In this document: positions 36,077-44,698 of the stretch, one piece after another | How the letters are laid out: every line of letters begins with the position of its first letter | Numbering within the stretch: position 1 is the stretch's first letter | Origin: Nonomuraea cavernae | GTDB lineage: Bacteria; Actinomycetota; Actinomycetes; Streptosporangiales; Streptosporangiaceae | Assembly: GCF_014646355.1 (NCBI RefSeq) | Contig: NZ_BMNH01000002.1 | Span: 1-64,000, forward strand | Direction of reading: 5' to 3' | DNA length: 64,000 bases | The notes under the pieces: model-generated | Told to the model about the DNA's origin: nothing | The model's database searches: none | The model's input: only the letters and a program-made list of their open reading frames with translations | Program-made: the position numbers and the translations under genes

Positions 36077-37500
36077 GCGGAGGACACATGGACGAGCTGT
36101 GGCGAGCGGGCCGGTCGGCCGCCGACTTGGCGGCCGGCCATCTGGCCGCCGTGCCCGCTGGACCGGTATGGCGGCCGGTGCCCGACGCGGACCGCTCATG
36201 GCTCGCCCGGCAACCGCTGCCCGAAACGGGCCGCCCGTTGGAGACGCTGCTCGACGACGTACGTGAGCGGGTGCTGCCCTACCCGATGGGCAACGGGCAT
36301 CCCCGGTTCTTCGGCTGGGTCAACTCTCCGCCCTCGCCCGCCGGGGTGCTGGTCGCCCCGTTGGCCGCGGCCTTGAACCCGAGCTGCGCCGGTGGCGAGC
36401 ACGCGGGCGTCCTGCTGGAGCGCACCGCCGTACGGTGGCTGGCGGAGCTGGTGGGCTTCCCGCACCAGCCGGGCGCCGGGTTGCTGACCAGCGGCGCGTC
36501 CCTGGCCACCGTCGTCGCGATGGCCACGGCCCGGCAGTGGGCGGCCGGACGGGACGGCTGTGACGTGCGCGAGACGGGCCTGTACACGTCCCGTCCCCTG
36601 ACGATCTACGTGTCGGGCGAGGGGCACAGCTGCCTGCGCAAGGCGGCCGAGCTGCTGGGCCTGGGCAGCCGCCACCTGCGCGTGGTCCCGGTCGACGACG
36701 CCTTCCGCATGGACACCGCCGCGCTGCGCCGGCTGATCACGGCCGACATCCGGGCGGGGCTGCGCCCGTTCTTCGTCGCGGCCAGCGCCGGCACGGTCAA
36801 CACGGGCGCCGTCGATCCGCTGGACGAGATCGCCGAGATCGCGCGCGAGCACGGCCTGTGGTTCCACGTCGACGGCGCCTACGGCGCGCTCGGCGTCCTC
36901 GCCGAGCAGCCCGATCCCGGCTACGCGGGGCTGGCGCGGGCCGACTCTCTCGCGCTGGACCCGCACAAGTGGCTCGGCGTCCCCGTCGACTGCGGTTGCG
37001 TCCTGTTCCGCGACCGGTCGGCCCCACGCGGCGCCTTCAGTCTCGTACCGCCCTACCTGCGTGACGACGGCGCCGACGAGCTGGGCTGGTTCTCCGAGTA
37101 CGGCCCCGAGCAGACCCGTCCCTTCCGCGCGCTGCGCGTGTGGGCCACGATCGCGCACCTCGGGCGTGCGGGAGTCGTCCGGCTGGTGCGGCGCACCACG
37201 GGTCTCGCGCGCACGCTCGCGGCCATGGCCGACGCCGCCGGCGACTTCGACCTGCTCGCCCCTCCGGTCACCTCGGTCGTCGCCTTCCGCCACCGAGCGC
37301 CGTCCCCGGACAGGGCCGACGTGCTGAACGAGCGGATCCCGTCGGTGGTGCAGCGTCGCGGACGCGCCTTCCTCACCGGCACCCGGCTGTCCGGCAGGGC
37401 GGCGCTGCGCGCCTGCGTCCTGCACCCGGACACCACCGAAGCCGACCTCGTCATCCTGCTGGACGAGATCCGGGCCGCGGCGGAAGAGATCACCGGTTGA
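36073..37500 (+). CDS. PLP-dependent group II amino-acid decarboxylase
   Basis: A 475-residue fold-type I PLP enzyme of the aromatic-L-amino-acid/tyrosine decarboxylase group. HVDGAYGALGVLAEQ holds the Asp that contacts the PLP ring nitrogen, and LDPHKWLGVPVDCG holds the Schiff-base Lys. TSGASLATVVAMATARQ and SASAGTVNTGAVDP-like blocks bind phosphate. It starts in an ATGA overlap; ATG 36088 behind CGGAGGA is an alternative. The substrate (aromatic or acidic amino acid) is not settled by sequence. Confidence 0.88.
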   Translation: MSGGHMDELWRAGRSAADLAAGHLAAVPAGPVWRPVPDADRSWLARQPLPETGRPLETLLDDVRERVLPYPMGNGHPRFFGWVNSPPSPAGVLVAPLAAALNPSCAGGEHAGVLLERTAVRWLAELVGFPHQPGAGLLTSGASLATVVAMATARQWAAGRDGCDVRETGLYTSRPLTIYVSGEGHSCLRKAAELLGLGSRHLRVVPVDDAFRMDTAALRRLITADIRAGLRPFFVAASAGTVNTGAVDPLDEIAEIAREHGLWFHVDGAYGALGVLAEQPDPGYAGLARADSLALDPHKWLGVPVDCGCVLFRDRSAPRGAFSLVPPYLRDDGADELGWFSEYGPEQTRPFRALRVWATIAHLGRAGVVRLVRRTTGLARTLAAMADAAGDFDLLAPPVTSVVAFRHRAPSPDRADVLNERIPSVVQRRGRAFLTGTRLSGRAALRACVLHPDTTEADLVILLDEIRAAAEEITG

Positions 37501-37619
37501 CCGCCCCTGACCGGCACTGCGGCGCCCGGTGAGGGCTTCAGCCACGGCGACCAGGGCAGGAGACCGGAAACGGGCACACCGGCCTCGCCGCGCCGGCGGG
37601 CAAGGAAGGACAAGGGCAG

Positions 37620-38078
37620 ATGCGCCACGCCTACGCAGGTGCCGCCGTCCACGTGGACGCCTCCCCGGAGCGGGTGTTCGCGCTGGTCACCGACTGGCCG
37701 CGGCACGACGAGTGGATGTTCCTGACCACGGCGAGAGCCACCGGCGAGGACACGGTGGAAGCCTTCACCGGCATCGGAAGGCTCGGTTTCCTGGACACGA
37801 TGACCATCACCAGGTGGAACCCTCCCAGCGAGATCCGCATGCGGCACACGGGCACGCTGATCCGGGGCACCGGCGTCATCCGCGTCCGGCCCGACGGCGA
37901 CGGCAGCCGGGTCGTCTGGGCCGAGGAACTGGAGCTGCCGTTCGGCCGGGCGGGACGGGCGCTCTGGCCACTGGCCCGCCCGGTGGTCAACGCGCTGGCC
38001 AGACACTCACTCCGCACACTCGCCGCCCTGTTGTCCCAGCCACCCGGAAACGGGGCGCCGGCGAGAAACGTGTCATGA
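37620..38078 (+). CDS. SRPBCC-family protein
   Basis: A 152-residue START-fold protein: VHVDASPERVFALVTDWPRH, DTVEAFTGIGRLGFLDTM, TRWNPPSEIRMRHTG, RVVWAEELELPFG. It belongs to a polyketide-cyclase-like subgroup. The last residues (ARNVS) are encoded by a 20-bp dispersed repeat shared with 9872-9891, so the natural C-terminus may have been replaced. ATG is preceded by AAGGACAAGG. Confidence 0.8.
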   Translation: MRHAYAGAAVHVDASPERVFALVTDWPRHDEWMFLTTARATGEDTVEAFTGIGRLGFLDTMTITRWNPPSEIRMRHTGTLIRGTGVIRVRPDGDGSRVVWAEELELPFGRAGRALWPLARPVVNALARHSLRTLAALLSQPPGNGAPARNVS

Positions 38079-38244
38079 GCCCCGAACGAGCGTTGCTAGG
38101 GCGTGCCCGGCCCCGCCGGCGGTTGAACCAGCGTGCGGCCAGGCGAGCGCGGAGCTCCTCGGCCGCGCCGTACCTCCCTCGCCTCGCCAGGAGCGGGGAC
38201 GCCAGCACCACCACAGAGAGCACCAAAACCCCCAGTAACAACAT
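37987..38244 (-). CDS. Small membrane protein, 3' end replaced by repeat
   Basis: From ATG 38244 (behind CGAGGTAA) the frame gives one TM span (LLLGVLVLSVVVLASPLLA) and a basic amphipathic segment (AAEELRARLAARWFNRRRG). After about residue 50 it runs into the dispersed repeat (SGLMTRFSPAP) and then antisense to the SRPBCC gene. The first 48 residues look genuine; the rest is probably read-through after an insertion or rearrangement. Confidence 0.4.
   Translation of the reverse strand: MLLLGVLVLSVVVLASPLLARRGRYGAAEELRARLAARWFNRRRGRARPSNARSGLMTRFSPAPRFRVAGTTGRRVCGVSVWPAR
38056..38095 (-). repeat. Dispersed repeat copy 2
   Basis: Inverse-orientation copy of the sequence at 9861-9898. The 20-bp core AGAAACGTGTCATGAGCCCC (38064-38083) is identical; flanks keep partial identity. 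It sits at the 3' ends of two convergent genes, as expected for an inserted element end. Confidence 0.6.
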
Positions 38245-38305
38245 TTACCTCGCCTAAAGGCTACGGCGTACTCAGATCAGTACTGTCGGAACATGGTCGG
38301 CCCGC

Positions 38306-38333
38306 GTCACGCCTCTCCCCGGAGAGGCGTGAC
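38306..38333. promoter_or_regulatory. Perfect 28-bp palindrome upstream of a membrane-protein gene
   Basis: Arms GTCACGCCTCTCC / GGAGAGGCGTGAC (13 bp each) around CC, followed by a second small hairpin (CCCCG-TCTT-CGGGG) and then the ATG at 38363. No matching regulator gene adjoins it. It may be an operator, a leader hairpin or an attenuator. Confidence 0.5.
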
Positions 38334-38362
38334 AAGGGCCCCGTCTTCGGGGGGATTTCGAC

Positions 38363-38794
38363 ATGGCCTATGAGACACGGCCGCAACCGCAGCCGCAGCC
38401 GCGCAACGTCACCGGCTGGGTGGGCTGGGTGTGGTTCGCGGGCATCATCATGATCCTGTCGGGCCTGTTCAACGCCATCACGGGCATGTACGCCGTCATC
38501 TACGGCGACATCTACGTCCAGACGGCCAGGCGACTACTGCTGTTCGACCTCACCGGATGGGGCTGGCTGCACCTGGCGTTCGGCATCCTGCTCATCGTCA
38601 CGGGCGTCGCGCTCACCATGGGGCAGACCTGGGCCCGCATCGCGGCGGTCATCATCGTGATGCTCAACGCGCTGAGCCAGCTCATGTGGATCGCGATCAA
38701 CCCGTGGTGGTCACTGACCGTCATCGCGGTGGACGTCCTCGTCCTGTACGCGCTCATCGTGCACGGGGGAGAGAGCCGGGAGGCCCGCGTCTGA
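38363..38794 (+). CDS. DUF7144-type four-TM membrane protein
   Basis: A 143-residue protein: a Gln/Pro N-tail, then TM spans near WVWFAGIIMILSGLFNAI, WLHLAFGILLIVTGVALTM, IAAVIIVMLNALSQLMWIA and LTVIAVDVLVLYALIVHGG. Matches the actinobacterial DUF7144 family, of unknown function. Its 3' end overlaps the convergent WYL regulator by about 84 bp. Confidence 0.85.
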   Translation: MAYETRPQPQPQPRNVTGWVGWVWFAGIIMILSGLFNAITGMYAVIYGDIYVQTARRLLLFDLTGWGWLHLAFGILLIVTGVALTMGQTWARIAAVIIVMLNALSQLMWIAINPWWSLTVIAVDVLVLYALIVHGGESREARV

Positions 38795-39760
38795 ACCCGC
38801 GTCGGCGGCGGCGCGCAGCCGCTCGGACAGGAGGCGCAGCACCGGGACGAGGCCGGGCGGATCGAGCACCTCGAACGCGAAACCCTTGACGGCGACATAC
38901 AGGGCGAGGTCCTCCAGCGAGTTGGAGCCGGTGTGCAGCACGCAGGCGCGGGGGCCGAGCCGCTCCAGCCGCCCGGCCGCGGGTGAGGTGCGCGGTGCCA
39001 CGTCCTCCAGCGGGGCGCGGAACAGGATCCGCGCCCGGTAACGGTAGGGCGCCGAGGAGATGGCCTCCGACACGAAGGCGGCGGTGTCGCGTCCGGGCGG
39101 GGTGCGGGGGGCGAAGCGGGCGCCCGGCGGCCCGAGCGGGCCCTCGATCCGGTCGACGCGGAAGGTCCGCCAGTCGGCGCGGTCCACATCCCAGGCCACC
39201 AGATACCAGCGGCGCGGCGTGTGCACCAGGCGATGCGGCTCGACGGTCCGCGAGGCGAGCCCGTCGCGTCCCGGATACCGCAGCCGCAGCCGGCGGTGGT
39301 CGCGGCAGGCTCCGGCGATCGCGGCCAGCAGGTCGGCGGCCACGCCGGAGCCGTCCCCCGCCGGCCCGGTGAGCGCGACCGTGGCGGCCTCGAAGGCGCC
39401 GACCCGGTGGCGCAGGCGTGCGGGCAGCATCTGCTGGAGCTTGGTCAGCGCCCGCACCGAGCTCTCCTCCAGCCCGGCCACGCTGCCGGTGGCGGCCGTG
39501 CGCAGCCCGATCGCCACCGCCACCGCCTCCTCGTCGTCGAGCAGCAGCGGCGGCAGGGTCGCGCCCACCCCCAGCCGGTAGCCACCCGCCACCCCGGGCG
39601 TGGCGTCGACCGGGTAGCCCAGCTCGCGCAGCCGCTCGACGTCGCGCCGCACCGTCCGGAGGCTGACCTCGAGCCGCTCGCACAGTTCGGCGCCGGTCCA
39701 TTCTCCCCGCGCCTGAAGCAGCGACAGCAGCCGCAGCAGGCGCGCCGAGGTTTCCCACAT
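38711..39760 (-). CDS. YafY-type regulator with HTH and WYL domain
   Basis: About 349 residues: HTH_11 (SARLLRLLSLLQARGEWTGA, VSLRTVRRDVERLRELGYPV), a WYL domain (HRLVHTPRRWYLVAWDVDRA) and the C-terminal WCX region (LGPRACVLHTGSNSLEDLAL). Start at 39760 (MWETSARLL) is the usual family start; earlier Met codons at 39769 and 39781 are possible. The last 25 residues extend beyond the family and overlap the convergent DUF7144 gene. Divergent from an epoxide hydrolase, its likely target. Confidence 0.85.
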   Translation of the reverse strand: MWETSARLLRLLSLLQARGEWTGAELCERLEVSLRTVRRDVERLRELGYPVDATPGVAGGYRLGVGATLPPLLLDDEEAVAVAIGLRTAATGSVAGLEESSVRALTKLQQMLPARLRHRVGAFEAATVALTGPAGDGSGVAADLLAAIAGACRDHRRLRLRYPGRDGLASRTVEPHRLVHTPRRWYLVAWDVDRADWRTFRVDRIEGPLGPPGARFAPRTPPGRDTAAFVSEAISSAPYRYRARILFRAPLEDVAPRTSPAAGRLERLGPRACVLHTGSNSLEDLALYVAVKGFAFEVLDPPGLVPVLRLLSERLRAAADAGSDAGLPALSPVHDERVQDEDVHRDDGQ

Positions 39761-39822
39761 GCGTCCCATTCTCGCCGCCATTGGTGCCGGAACCTGACAC
39801 CGATGACTTCTAGGGTCGAGCC

Positions 39823-40980
39823 ATGTCCAACGACACCTCCGTCCGGCCGTACCGGATCGACATTCCCCAGGCCGACCTCGACGACCTGCGCGAGCGGCTG
39901 GCCCGCACCCGGTGGACCCCCGACCTGCCCAGCGCCGGCTGGGAGCGCGGGGTGCCGACCTCCTACCTGCGCGAACTGGCCGGCCACTGGGCCGGCGGCT
40001 ATGACTGGCGGGCGCACGAGGCGGAGCTCAACTCCCACCCGCACTTCACCACCACCATCGACGGCGCGAACGTGCACTTCATGCACGTCCGCTCGGCCGA
40101 GCCGGACGCCACCCCGCTGATGCTCGTGCACGGGTGGCCGGGCTCCGTCGTGGAGTTCCTCGACCTGATCGGCCCGCTCACCGACCCGGCGGCGCACGGC
40201 GGCGACCCCGCCGACGCCTTCCACCTGGTGATCCCGTCGCTGCCCGGCTACGGCTTCTCCGGCCCGCTGCCCGGCACCGGCTGGACCGACGTCCGCACCG
40301 CCTCCGCGCTGACCGAGCTGATGGCCCGGCTCGGCTACCAGCGCTACGGCGTGCAGGGCGGCGACGTCGGCGCGTTCATCGCCCCGCTGATGGGGCAGGC
40401 CGCGCCCGAGCGCGTCATCGGCGTGCACGTCAACGCCCTGCTCACGTTCCCCACGGGCGACCCGGCGGAGATGGAGTCACTGAACGAGGCCGAGCGTGAG
40501 CGGCTGGCCGGGATGGAGCAGTGGCGGGAGCGCTCCGGCGCGTACATGATGCTCCAGGGCACCCGGCCGCAGACCATCGCCCACGCGCTGCACGACTCCC
40601 CGGCGGGACAGCTGGCCTGGATCGTGGAGAAGTTCTACGAGTGGACGGATCCGGCGGCCAAGCTGCCGGAGGACGCGGTCGACCGCGACCGGATCCTCAC
40701 CGATGTGAGCGTCTACTGGTTCACCGGCACCGCCGGCTCGGCCGCCCACACCTACTTCGAGCGGTTCAACGACCCCGACATGTGGCGGCCCCTGCCGCGC
40801 GGCACGGTGCCCACGGCCGCGGCGGTGTTCACCACCGACTTCTCCGTGCGCCCGCTCGCCGAGCGGGCGCACCACGTGGTGCGCTGGACGGAGTTCGACC
40901 GCGGCGGCCACTTCGCCGCCCTGGAGGCGCCCGACCTGCTCGTCTCCGACCTGCGCGCCTTCTTCCGCACGCTCACCTGA
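39823..40980 (+). CDS. Epoxide hydrolase
   Basis: A 385-residue alpha/beta hydrolase with the EHN N-terminal domain ([23 protein letters not shown]) followed by the catalytic domain: oxyanion loop [19 protein letters not shown], nucleophile Asp in [17 protein letters not shown], catalytic His in [15 protein letters not shown], and lid Tyr candidates in [16 protein letters not shown]. Opens epoxides to diols by a covalent Asp-ester mechanism. Divergent from the WYL regulator, 62 bp apart. Confidence 0.9.
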   Translation: MSNDTSVRPYRIDIPQADLDDLRERLARTRWTPDLPSAGWERGVPTSYLRELAGHWAGGYDWRAHEAELNSHPHFTTTIDGANVHFMHVRSAEPDATPLMLVHGWPGSVVEFLDLIGPLTDPAAHGGDPADAFHLVIPSLPGYGFSGPLPGTGWTDVRTASALTELMARLGYQRYGVQGGDVGAFIAPLMGQAAPERVIGVHVNALLTFPTGDPAEMESLNEAERERLAGMEQWRERSGAYMMLQGTRPQTIAHALHDSPAGQLAWIVEKFYEWTDPAAKLPEDAVDRDRILTDVSVYWFTGTAGSAAHTYFERFNDPDMWRPLPRGTVPTAAAVFTTDFSVRPLAERAHHVVRWTEFDRGGHFAALEAPDLLVSDLRAFFRTLT

Positions 40981-41039
40981 TCGGGCCGGGCGGCGCCTCA
41001 CCCGTCACCGGGCGAACCTCTTCATCGGGAACCTCCGAG

Positions 41040-41165
41040 GAGACCCCTGGGCCGGTGTAAGACCTCAACGGGAGTCCTCTGTCGGGCGGGCGACCGGCGG
41101 TGAAGCAGGAAGCCGGCCGGCGACGGTCGGAATCCCGGTTCTTCAGGGCCGGGAGGACGTCAAGA
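41040..41165 (+). mobile_element. Orphan right end / omega-RNA relic of an IS200/IS605-type element
   Basis: GGAATCCCGGTTCTTCAGGG, then CCGGGAGGACGTCAA (41129-41163), has the terminal hairpin (TCCCGG at 41133, CCGGGA at 41149) and the end sequence typical of TnpB-carrying IS1341/IS605 elements; a second stem GCCGGCCGGC lies just upstream. No tnpB is present in the preceding sequence (an epoxide hydrolase gene ends at 40980), so this is a solo end. The enoyl-CoA hydratase relic on the other strand is cut at its edge. Confidence 0.6.
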
Positions 41166-41360
41166 AGGCGGGTTCGACGACCGGGTCGTGCACCACGACC
41201 CGGTTGATCATGCCGATCCGCCCGGCGTCGCGGGCGCTGAGCGAGCCGGAGGTGAACAGCACCTCCTTGGCCTTGCGGACGCCGAACTCGTAGGGGTGCT
41301 TGAAGAACTCGACGCCGTTGACGCCCATCGACACCATGGTGTCGATGCCGGCCGACATCG
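41143..41360 (-). pseudogene. Enoyl-CoA hydratase/isomerase fragment
   Basis: The minus strand reads MGVNGVEFFKHPYEFGVRKA KEVLFTSGSLSARDAGRIG then MINRVVVHD, the middle-to-late part of crotonase-fold enzymes (Glu/Asp general-acid region to the trimerisation domain). The N-terminal oxyanion portion and the C-terminus are absent; the latter ends at the IS right-end relic. No start codon context. Inactive. The rest of 40981-41463 holds only the IS end and the ars operator. Confidence 0.7.
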
Positions 41361-41417
41361 GTGTTCCGGCCGGCTGAGAGCAACCTCACGTGCCGAGCCG
41401 GCAGAGACGCATGTCAA

Positions 41418-41451
41418 TATAGACAGGTAGTTATTTCGATGAATGTCTATA
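41418..41451. promoter_or_regulatory. ars operator
   Basis: TATAGACA (41418-41425) and TGTCTATA (41444-41451) are perfect 8-bp inverted arms just upstream of the arsR coding region, and overlap a possible earlier start at 41443. The sequence type (TAGACA/TGTCTA) is typical of ArsR sites. Confidence 0.65.
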
Positions 41452-41463
41452 CGGAGAGTGCGG

Positions 41464-41820
41464 ATGGAACTGCTGGAGATCCTGGAGTGCAGCCCGCCGC
41501 TGACCCGCGAACCGCTGGACGCCGAGCAGGCGGCGGGGGTGGCGCGCGTGTTCAAGGCGCTGGGCGATCCGGTACGGCTGCGCATCCTGTCGATCGTGGC
41601 CAGCCGCGCGGGCGGCGAGGTGTGCGTGTGCGACGTCACCGGCGCGTTCGAGCTGTCCCAGCCGACCATCAGCCACCACCTGAAGGTGCTCAAGGAGGTC
41701 GGACTGCTGGCCGCCGAGCGCCGCGCGTCATGGGTGTACTACCGGCTGGTGCCCGAAACGTTGGGCGAGCTGTCGGCATTGCTGACCCCGCCCGCCACCG
41801 CACCGGCGGTTCCGCAGTGA
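41464..41820 (+). CDS. arsR: ArsR-family arsenic-responsive repressor
   Basis: A 118-residue SmtB/ArsR regulator: ARVFKALGDPVRLRILSIVA, a CVCDVTGAF segment with the paired cysteines (CVC) that bind As(III) in actinobacterial ArsR, recognition helix LSQPTISHHLKVLKEVGLLA, wing RRASWVYYRL. The start at 41464 is preferred since the earlier ATG (41443) falls inside the operator. First gene of arsR-acr3-arsC; its TGA overlaps the acr3 ATG. Confidence 0.9.
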   Translation: MELLEILECSPPLTREPLDAEQAAGVARVFKALGDPVRLRILSIVASRAGGEVCVCDVTGAFELSQPTISHHLKVLKEVGLLAAERRASWVYYRLVPETLGELSALLTPPATAPAVPQ

Positions 41821-42911
41821 TGGCCGCCGAACCCGCACAGGCCGGCGCGCCGCCCGCCCACGTGTTCGGTGCCCTGTCGAGGCTGGACCGGTTCCTGCCA
41901 GTGTGGATCATCGCGGCCATGGGGGTCGGGCTGCTGCTCGGCCGCCTGGTGCCGGGCCTGGACGCCGCGCTGGACGCCGTCAAGATCGGGGAGATCTCGC
42001 TGCCGATCGCGCTCGGCCTGTTGCTGATGATGTACCCGGTGCTGGCCAAAGTCCGCTACGACCGCCTCGGCACCGTAACCGGCGACCGCCGCCTGCTGAT
42101 CGCCTCGCTGGTGCTGAACTGGGCACTCGGCCCGGCCCTCATGTTCGCGCTGGCGTGGCTCCTGCTGCCGGATTTGCCGGAGTACCGCACGGGCCTGATC
42201 ATCGTCGGGCTGGCCCGGTGCATCGCCATGGTGCTCATCTGGAACGACCTGGCCTGTGGCGACCGCGAGGCCGCCGCTGTCCTGGTCGCGCTCAACTCCG
42301 TCTTCCAGGTGATCGCCTTCGGCGCGCTGGGCTGGTTCTATCTGCGGGTGCTGCCCGGCTGGCTTAGCCTGCCGGAGTCCGCGCTCGCCGTCTCGGCCTG
42401 GGACATCGCCTTCTACGTGCTCGTCTTCCTCGGAATACCGCTGCTCGCGGGCTACGCCTCTCGCAAGCTGGGCGAGCGCGCCCGCGGCCGCACCTGGTAC
42501 GAGCAGCGCTTCCTGCCGCGCATCGGCCCGATCGCCCTGTACGGCCTGCTGTTCACCATCGTCATCCTGTTCGCCCTGCAAGGCCACACGATCACCTCCC
42601 AGCCCGCGGACGTGGCCCGTATCGCGCTGCCGCTGCTGGCCTACTTCGCCCTCATGTGGGGCGGCGGCTTCCTGACCGGCAAGGCGATCGGCCTGCCCTA
42701 CGACCGCACCACCACCCTCGCCTTCACCGCCGCCGGCAACAACTTCGAACTGGCCATCGCGGTCGCGGTCGGCGTCTTCGGCGTCACCTCCGGCCAGGCG
42801 CTGGCCGGGGTGGTCGGCCCGCTCATCGAGGTCCCCGTCCTGGTCGCCCTCGTCTACGTCAGCCTGGCCGGCCGCCGCCTGTTCATCGCCAAGGAGCCCG
42901 CCCGTGCCTGA
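41820..42911 (+). CDS. acr3: ACR3-family arsenite efflux permease
   Basis: A 363-residue, 10-TM transporter (SLPIALGLLLMMYPVLAKVR, LVLNWALGPALMFALAWLLL, FTAAGNNFELAIAVAVGVFG). It carries the conserved Cys in ARCIAMVLIWNDLACGD needed for As(OH)3 transport. The ATG overlaps the arsR stop, and its 3' end overlaps arsC by 8 bp, giving a compact arsenic-resistance operon. Confidence 0.93.
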   Translation: MAAEPAQAGAPPAHVFGALSRLDRFLPVWIIAAMGVGLLLGRLVPGLDAALDAVKIGEISLPIALGLLLMMYPVLAKVRYDRLGTVTGDRRLLIASLVLNWALGPALMFALAWLLLPDLPEYRTGLIIVGLARCIAMVLIWNDLACGDREAAAVLVALNSVFQVIAFGALGWFYLRVLPGWLSLPESALAVSAWDIAFYVLVFLGIPLLAGYASRKLGERARGRTWYEQRFLPRIGPIALYGLLFTIVILFALQGHTITSQPADVARIALPLLAYFALMWGGGFLTGKAIGLPYDRTTTLAFTAAGNNFELAIAVAVGVFGVTSGQALAGVVGPLIEVPVLVALVYVSLAGRRLFIAKEPARA

Positions 42912-43308
42912 CAAGCCCTCCGTCCTGTTCGTCTGCGTGCACAACGCCGGACGCTCCCAGATGGCCGCCGGCTGGCTCACTCATCTGGCCGGCGACCTGG
43001 TCGACGTGCGCTCCGCGGGATCCGCGCCCGCCGACCAGGTCAACCCGGTCGCGGTCGAGGCGATGCGCGAGGTCGGCATCGACATCACCAGCGAGCAGCC
43101 CAAGGTCCTCACCGTCGACGCGGTCGAGGCCTCGGATGTGGTCATCACCATGGGCTGCGGCGACGCCTGCCCAATCTTTCCTGGCAAGCGATATGAGGAC
43201 TGGAAGCTCGACGACCCGGCCGGGCAGGGCATCGAGGCCGTCCGGCCGATCCGCGACGACATCCGATCCCGCACCGAGAAGCTGCTCAGCGAGCTGCTGC
43301 CTGGCTGA
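42904..43308 (+). CDS. arsC: Arsenate reductase (LMW-PTP type, thioredoxin-coupled)
   Basis: A 134-residue enzyme that reduces As(V) to As(III) for export. The P-loop is VFVCVHNAGRSQMAAGW (CX5R), a redox cysteine pair lies in MGCGDACPIFPGKRYEDW, and the general-acid Asp is in LDDPAGQG. GTG start inside the acr3 gene. Complete by length and motifs. Confidence 0.93.
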   Translation: MPDKPSVLFVCVHNAGRSQMAAGWLTHLAGDLVDVRSAGSAPADQVNPVAVEAMREVGIDITSEQPKVLTVDAVEASDVVITMGCGDACPIFPGKRYEDWKLDDPAGQGIEAVRPIRDDIRSRTEKLLSELLPG

Positions 43309-43328
43309 GATGTCCCCGCCGGCGGCGC

Positions 43329-44681
43329 TCAGGACTCCCAGCCGGCGACCCCGCCCGGCACGGGCGCGTCCGGATCGTAGGGCGTGCGGGTGAAGATGAA
43401 CGTGTTGAGGTCGAGATGGTCGGCCGCCAGCCGCAGCGTCTCACCCGCGTAGTAGCCGTCGAGCCCCACCCAGGTGCCGTCCTGGCGCGCCACGAACCGC
43501 GAGGCCCGCCCGCCGCCGCCCGCCGGCTCCAGCGACAGCCCCCGCTCCGGCAGCAACCGCAGAACGTACGGCGCCGGCCCCCAGTGCCACACCCCCGTCA
43601 TGGCCAGCAGATCGGGATCGGCCGCCACGGGCCGCCACTCGGCCGGCAGCCGCGGCTCGTACTCGTCCAGGATGCCCAGCAGATCGGTCGGCAGGGCGCG
43701 GCTGACCCCGGAGGTCGTGTTGGCCATGAACAACACGCCCACCCGGTCGGCCGGATCGGCCCACACCATCGACAGGAACCCCGGCATCGACCCGCCGTGC
43801 CCGGCCAGCCGCCGCCCCGCGTGCCGGGTCAGCTGCAGCCCGAGGCCGAACCCGCCGGTCCAGGCGTCACCGTCGTCGACCGTGGCGGGCTCGCGCATCT
43901 CGGCCACCGTGTCAGGCGACAGCACACCACCGGTGTCACCCGCGACGAACGCCGCCCACCGGGCCAGGTCCTCGGCGGTGGACCACAACTGCCCAGCGGG
44001 CGCCATGGCGGCGGCGTCGTGCTCGGGCTCGGGCAGCAGCACGTCCGCGTACGGATGGACGGCGTAACCGGTCGCGTGCGGCGAGCGCGGCCGCGCGGTG
44101 GTGGCGTCCATGCCGAGCGGCTCGAGGATCTCCGCCCGCACCGCCCGCAGCCACGACACCCCGCGCAGCCGGGCGACCAGCTCACCGAGCAGCGCGAACC
44201 CGACGTTGCTGTAGTGGAAACGGCGGCCCGGCCGGTGCTTGACGTCACCCGGCCCGAGCCGCGCCAGCAGGTCGTCGACCGCGACCCCGGCCGTGCGTTC
44301 CCACCAGACCGTGGGCGGCTCGGCGGTCAGCCCGCCGGTGTGCGACAGCAACTGCGCGATCGTCAGCTCACCGGCCGGCACGTCCGGCAGATACTTGCCC
44401 ACGGGGTCGAGCAGGTCGAGCAGACCCTCGTCGCGCATCCGCATCACGACCGCGGCCACCAGCGGCTTGGTGATCGACCCCAGCCGGTACTGGGTGGCGG
44501 GCGTGGGCGCGGCGCCACCGACCCGCCCGCGCGAGCCGAACCACGCCGTGCGGCCGTCACGCACGATGGCCGCGACGATCGACGGCACCCGGCATTCGGC
44601 CTGCTCGACGGCCAGCCTGCGCAGCAGCGCCCGCGCCGTCGCCTCTTCCACCTGTCCCGGCCGCTCCACATCCTGACTCAT
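43329..44681 (-). CDS. Serine hydrolase of the beta-lactamase class C/PBP family
   Basis: A 450-residue enzyme: nucleophile motif SxxK in YRLGSITKPLVAAVV, Tyr motif YSN in RFHYSNVGFALLGELV, and HGG as the KTG counterpart in LAGHGGSMPGFL. A C-terminal lipocalin-like domain (VWHWGPAPYVLRLLPE ... FTRTPYDPD) follows. No signal peptide is visible, so it is probably a cytoplasmic esterase or D-amino peptidase rather than a beta-lactamase. It starts 18 bp downstream of the CAO-like gene stop on the same strand. Confidence 0.88.
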   Translation of the reverse strand: MSQDVERPGQVEEATARALLRRLAVEQAECRVPSIVAAIVRDGRTAWFGSRGRVGGAAPTPATQYRLGSITKPLVAAVVMRMRDEGLLDLLDPVGKYLPDVPAGELTIAQLLSHTGGLTAEPPTVWWERTAGVAVDDLLARLGPGDVKHRPGRRFHYSNVGFALLGELVARLRGVSWLRAVRAEILEPLGMDATTARPRSPHATGYAVHPYADVLLPEPEHDAAAMAPAGQLWSTAEDLARWAAFVAGDTGGVLSPDTVAEMREPATVDDGDAWTGGFGLGLQLTRHAGRRLAGHGGSMPGFLSMVWADPADRVGVLFMANTTSGVSRALPTDLLGILDEYEPRLPAEWRPVAADPDLLAMTGVWHWGPAPYVLRLLPERGLSLEPAGGGGRASRFVARQDGTWVGLDGYYAGETLRLAADHLDLNTFIFTRTPYDPDAPVPGGVAGWES

Positions 44682-44698
44682 GGTCGCCCAGCCTAATC

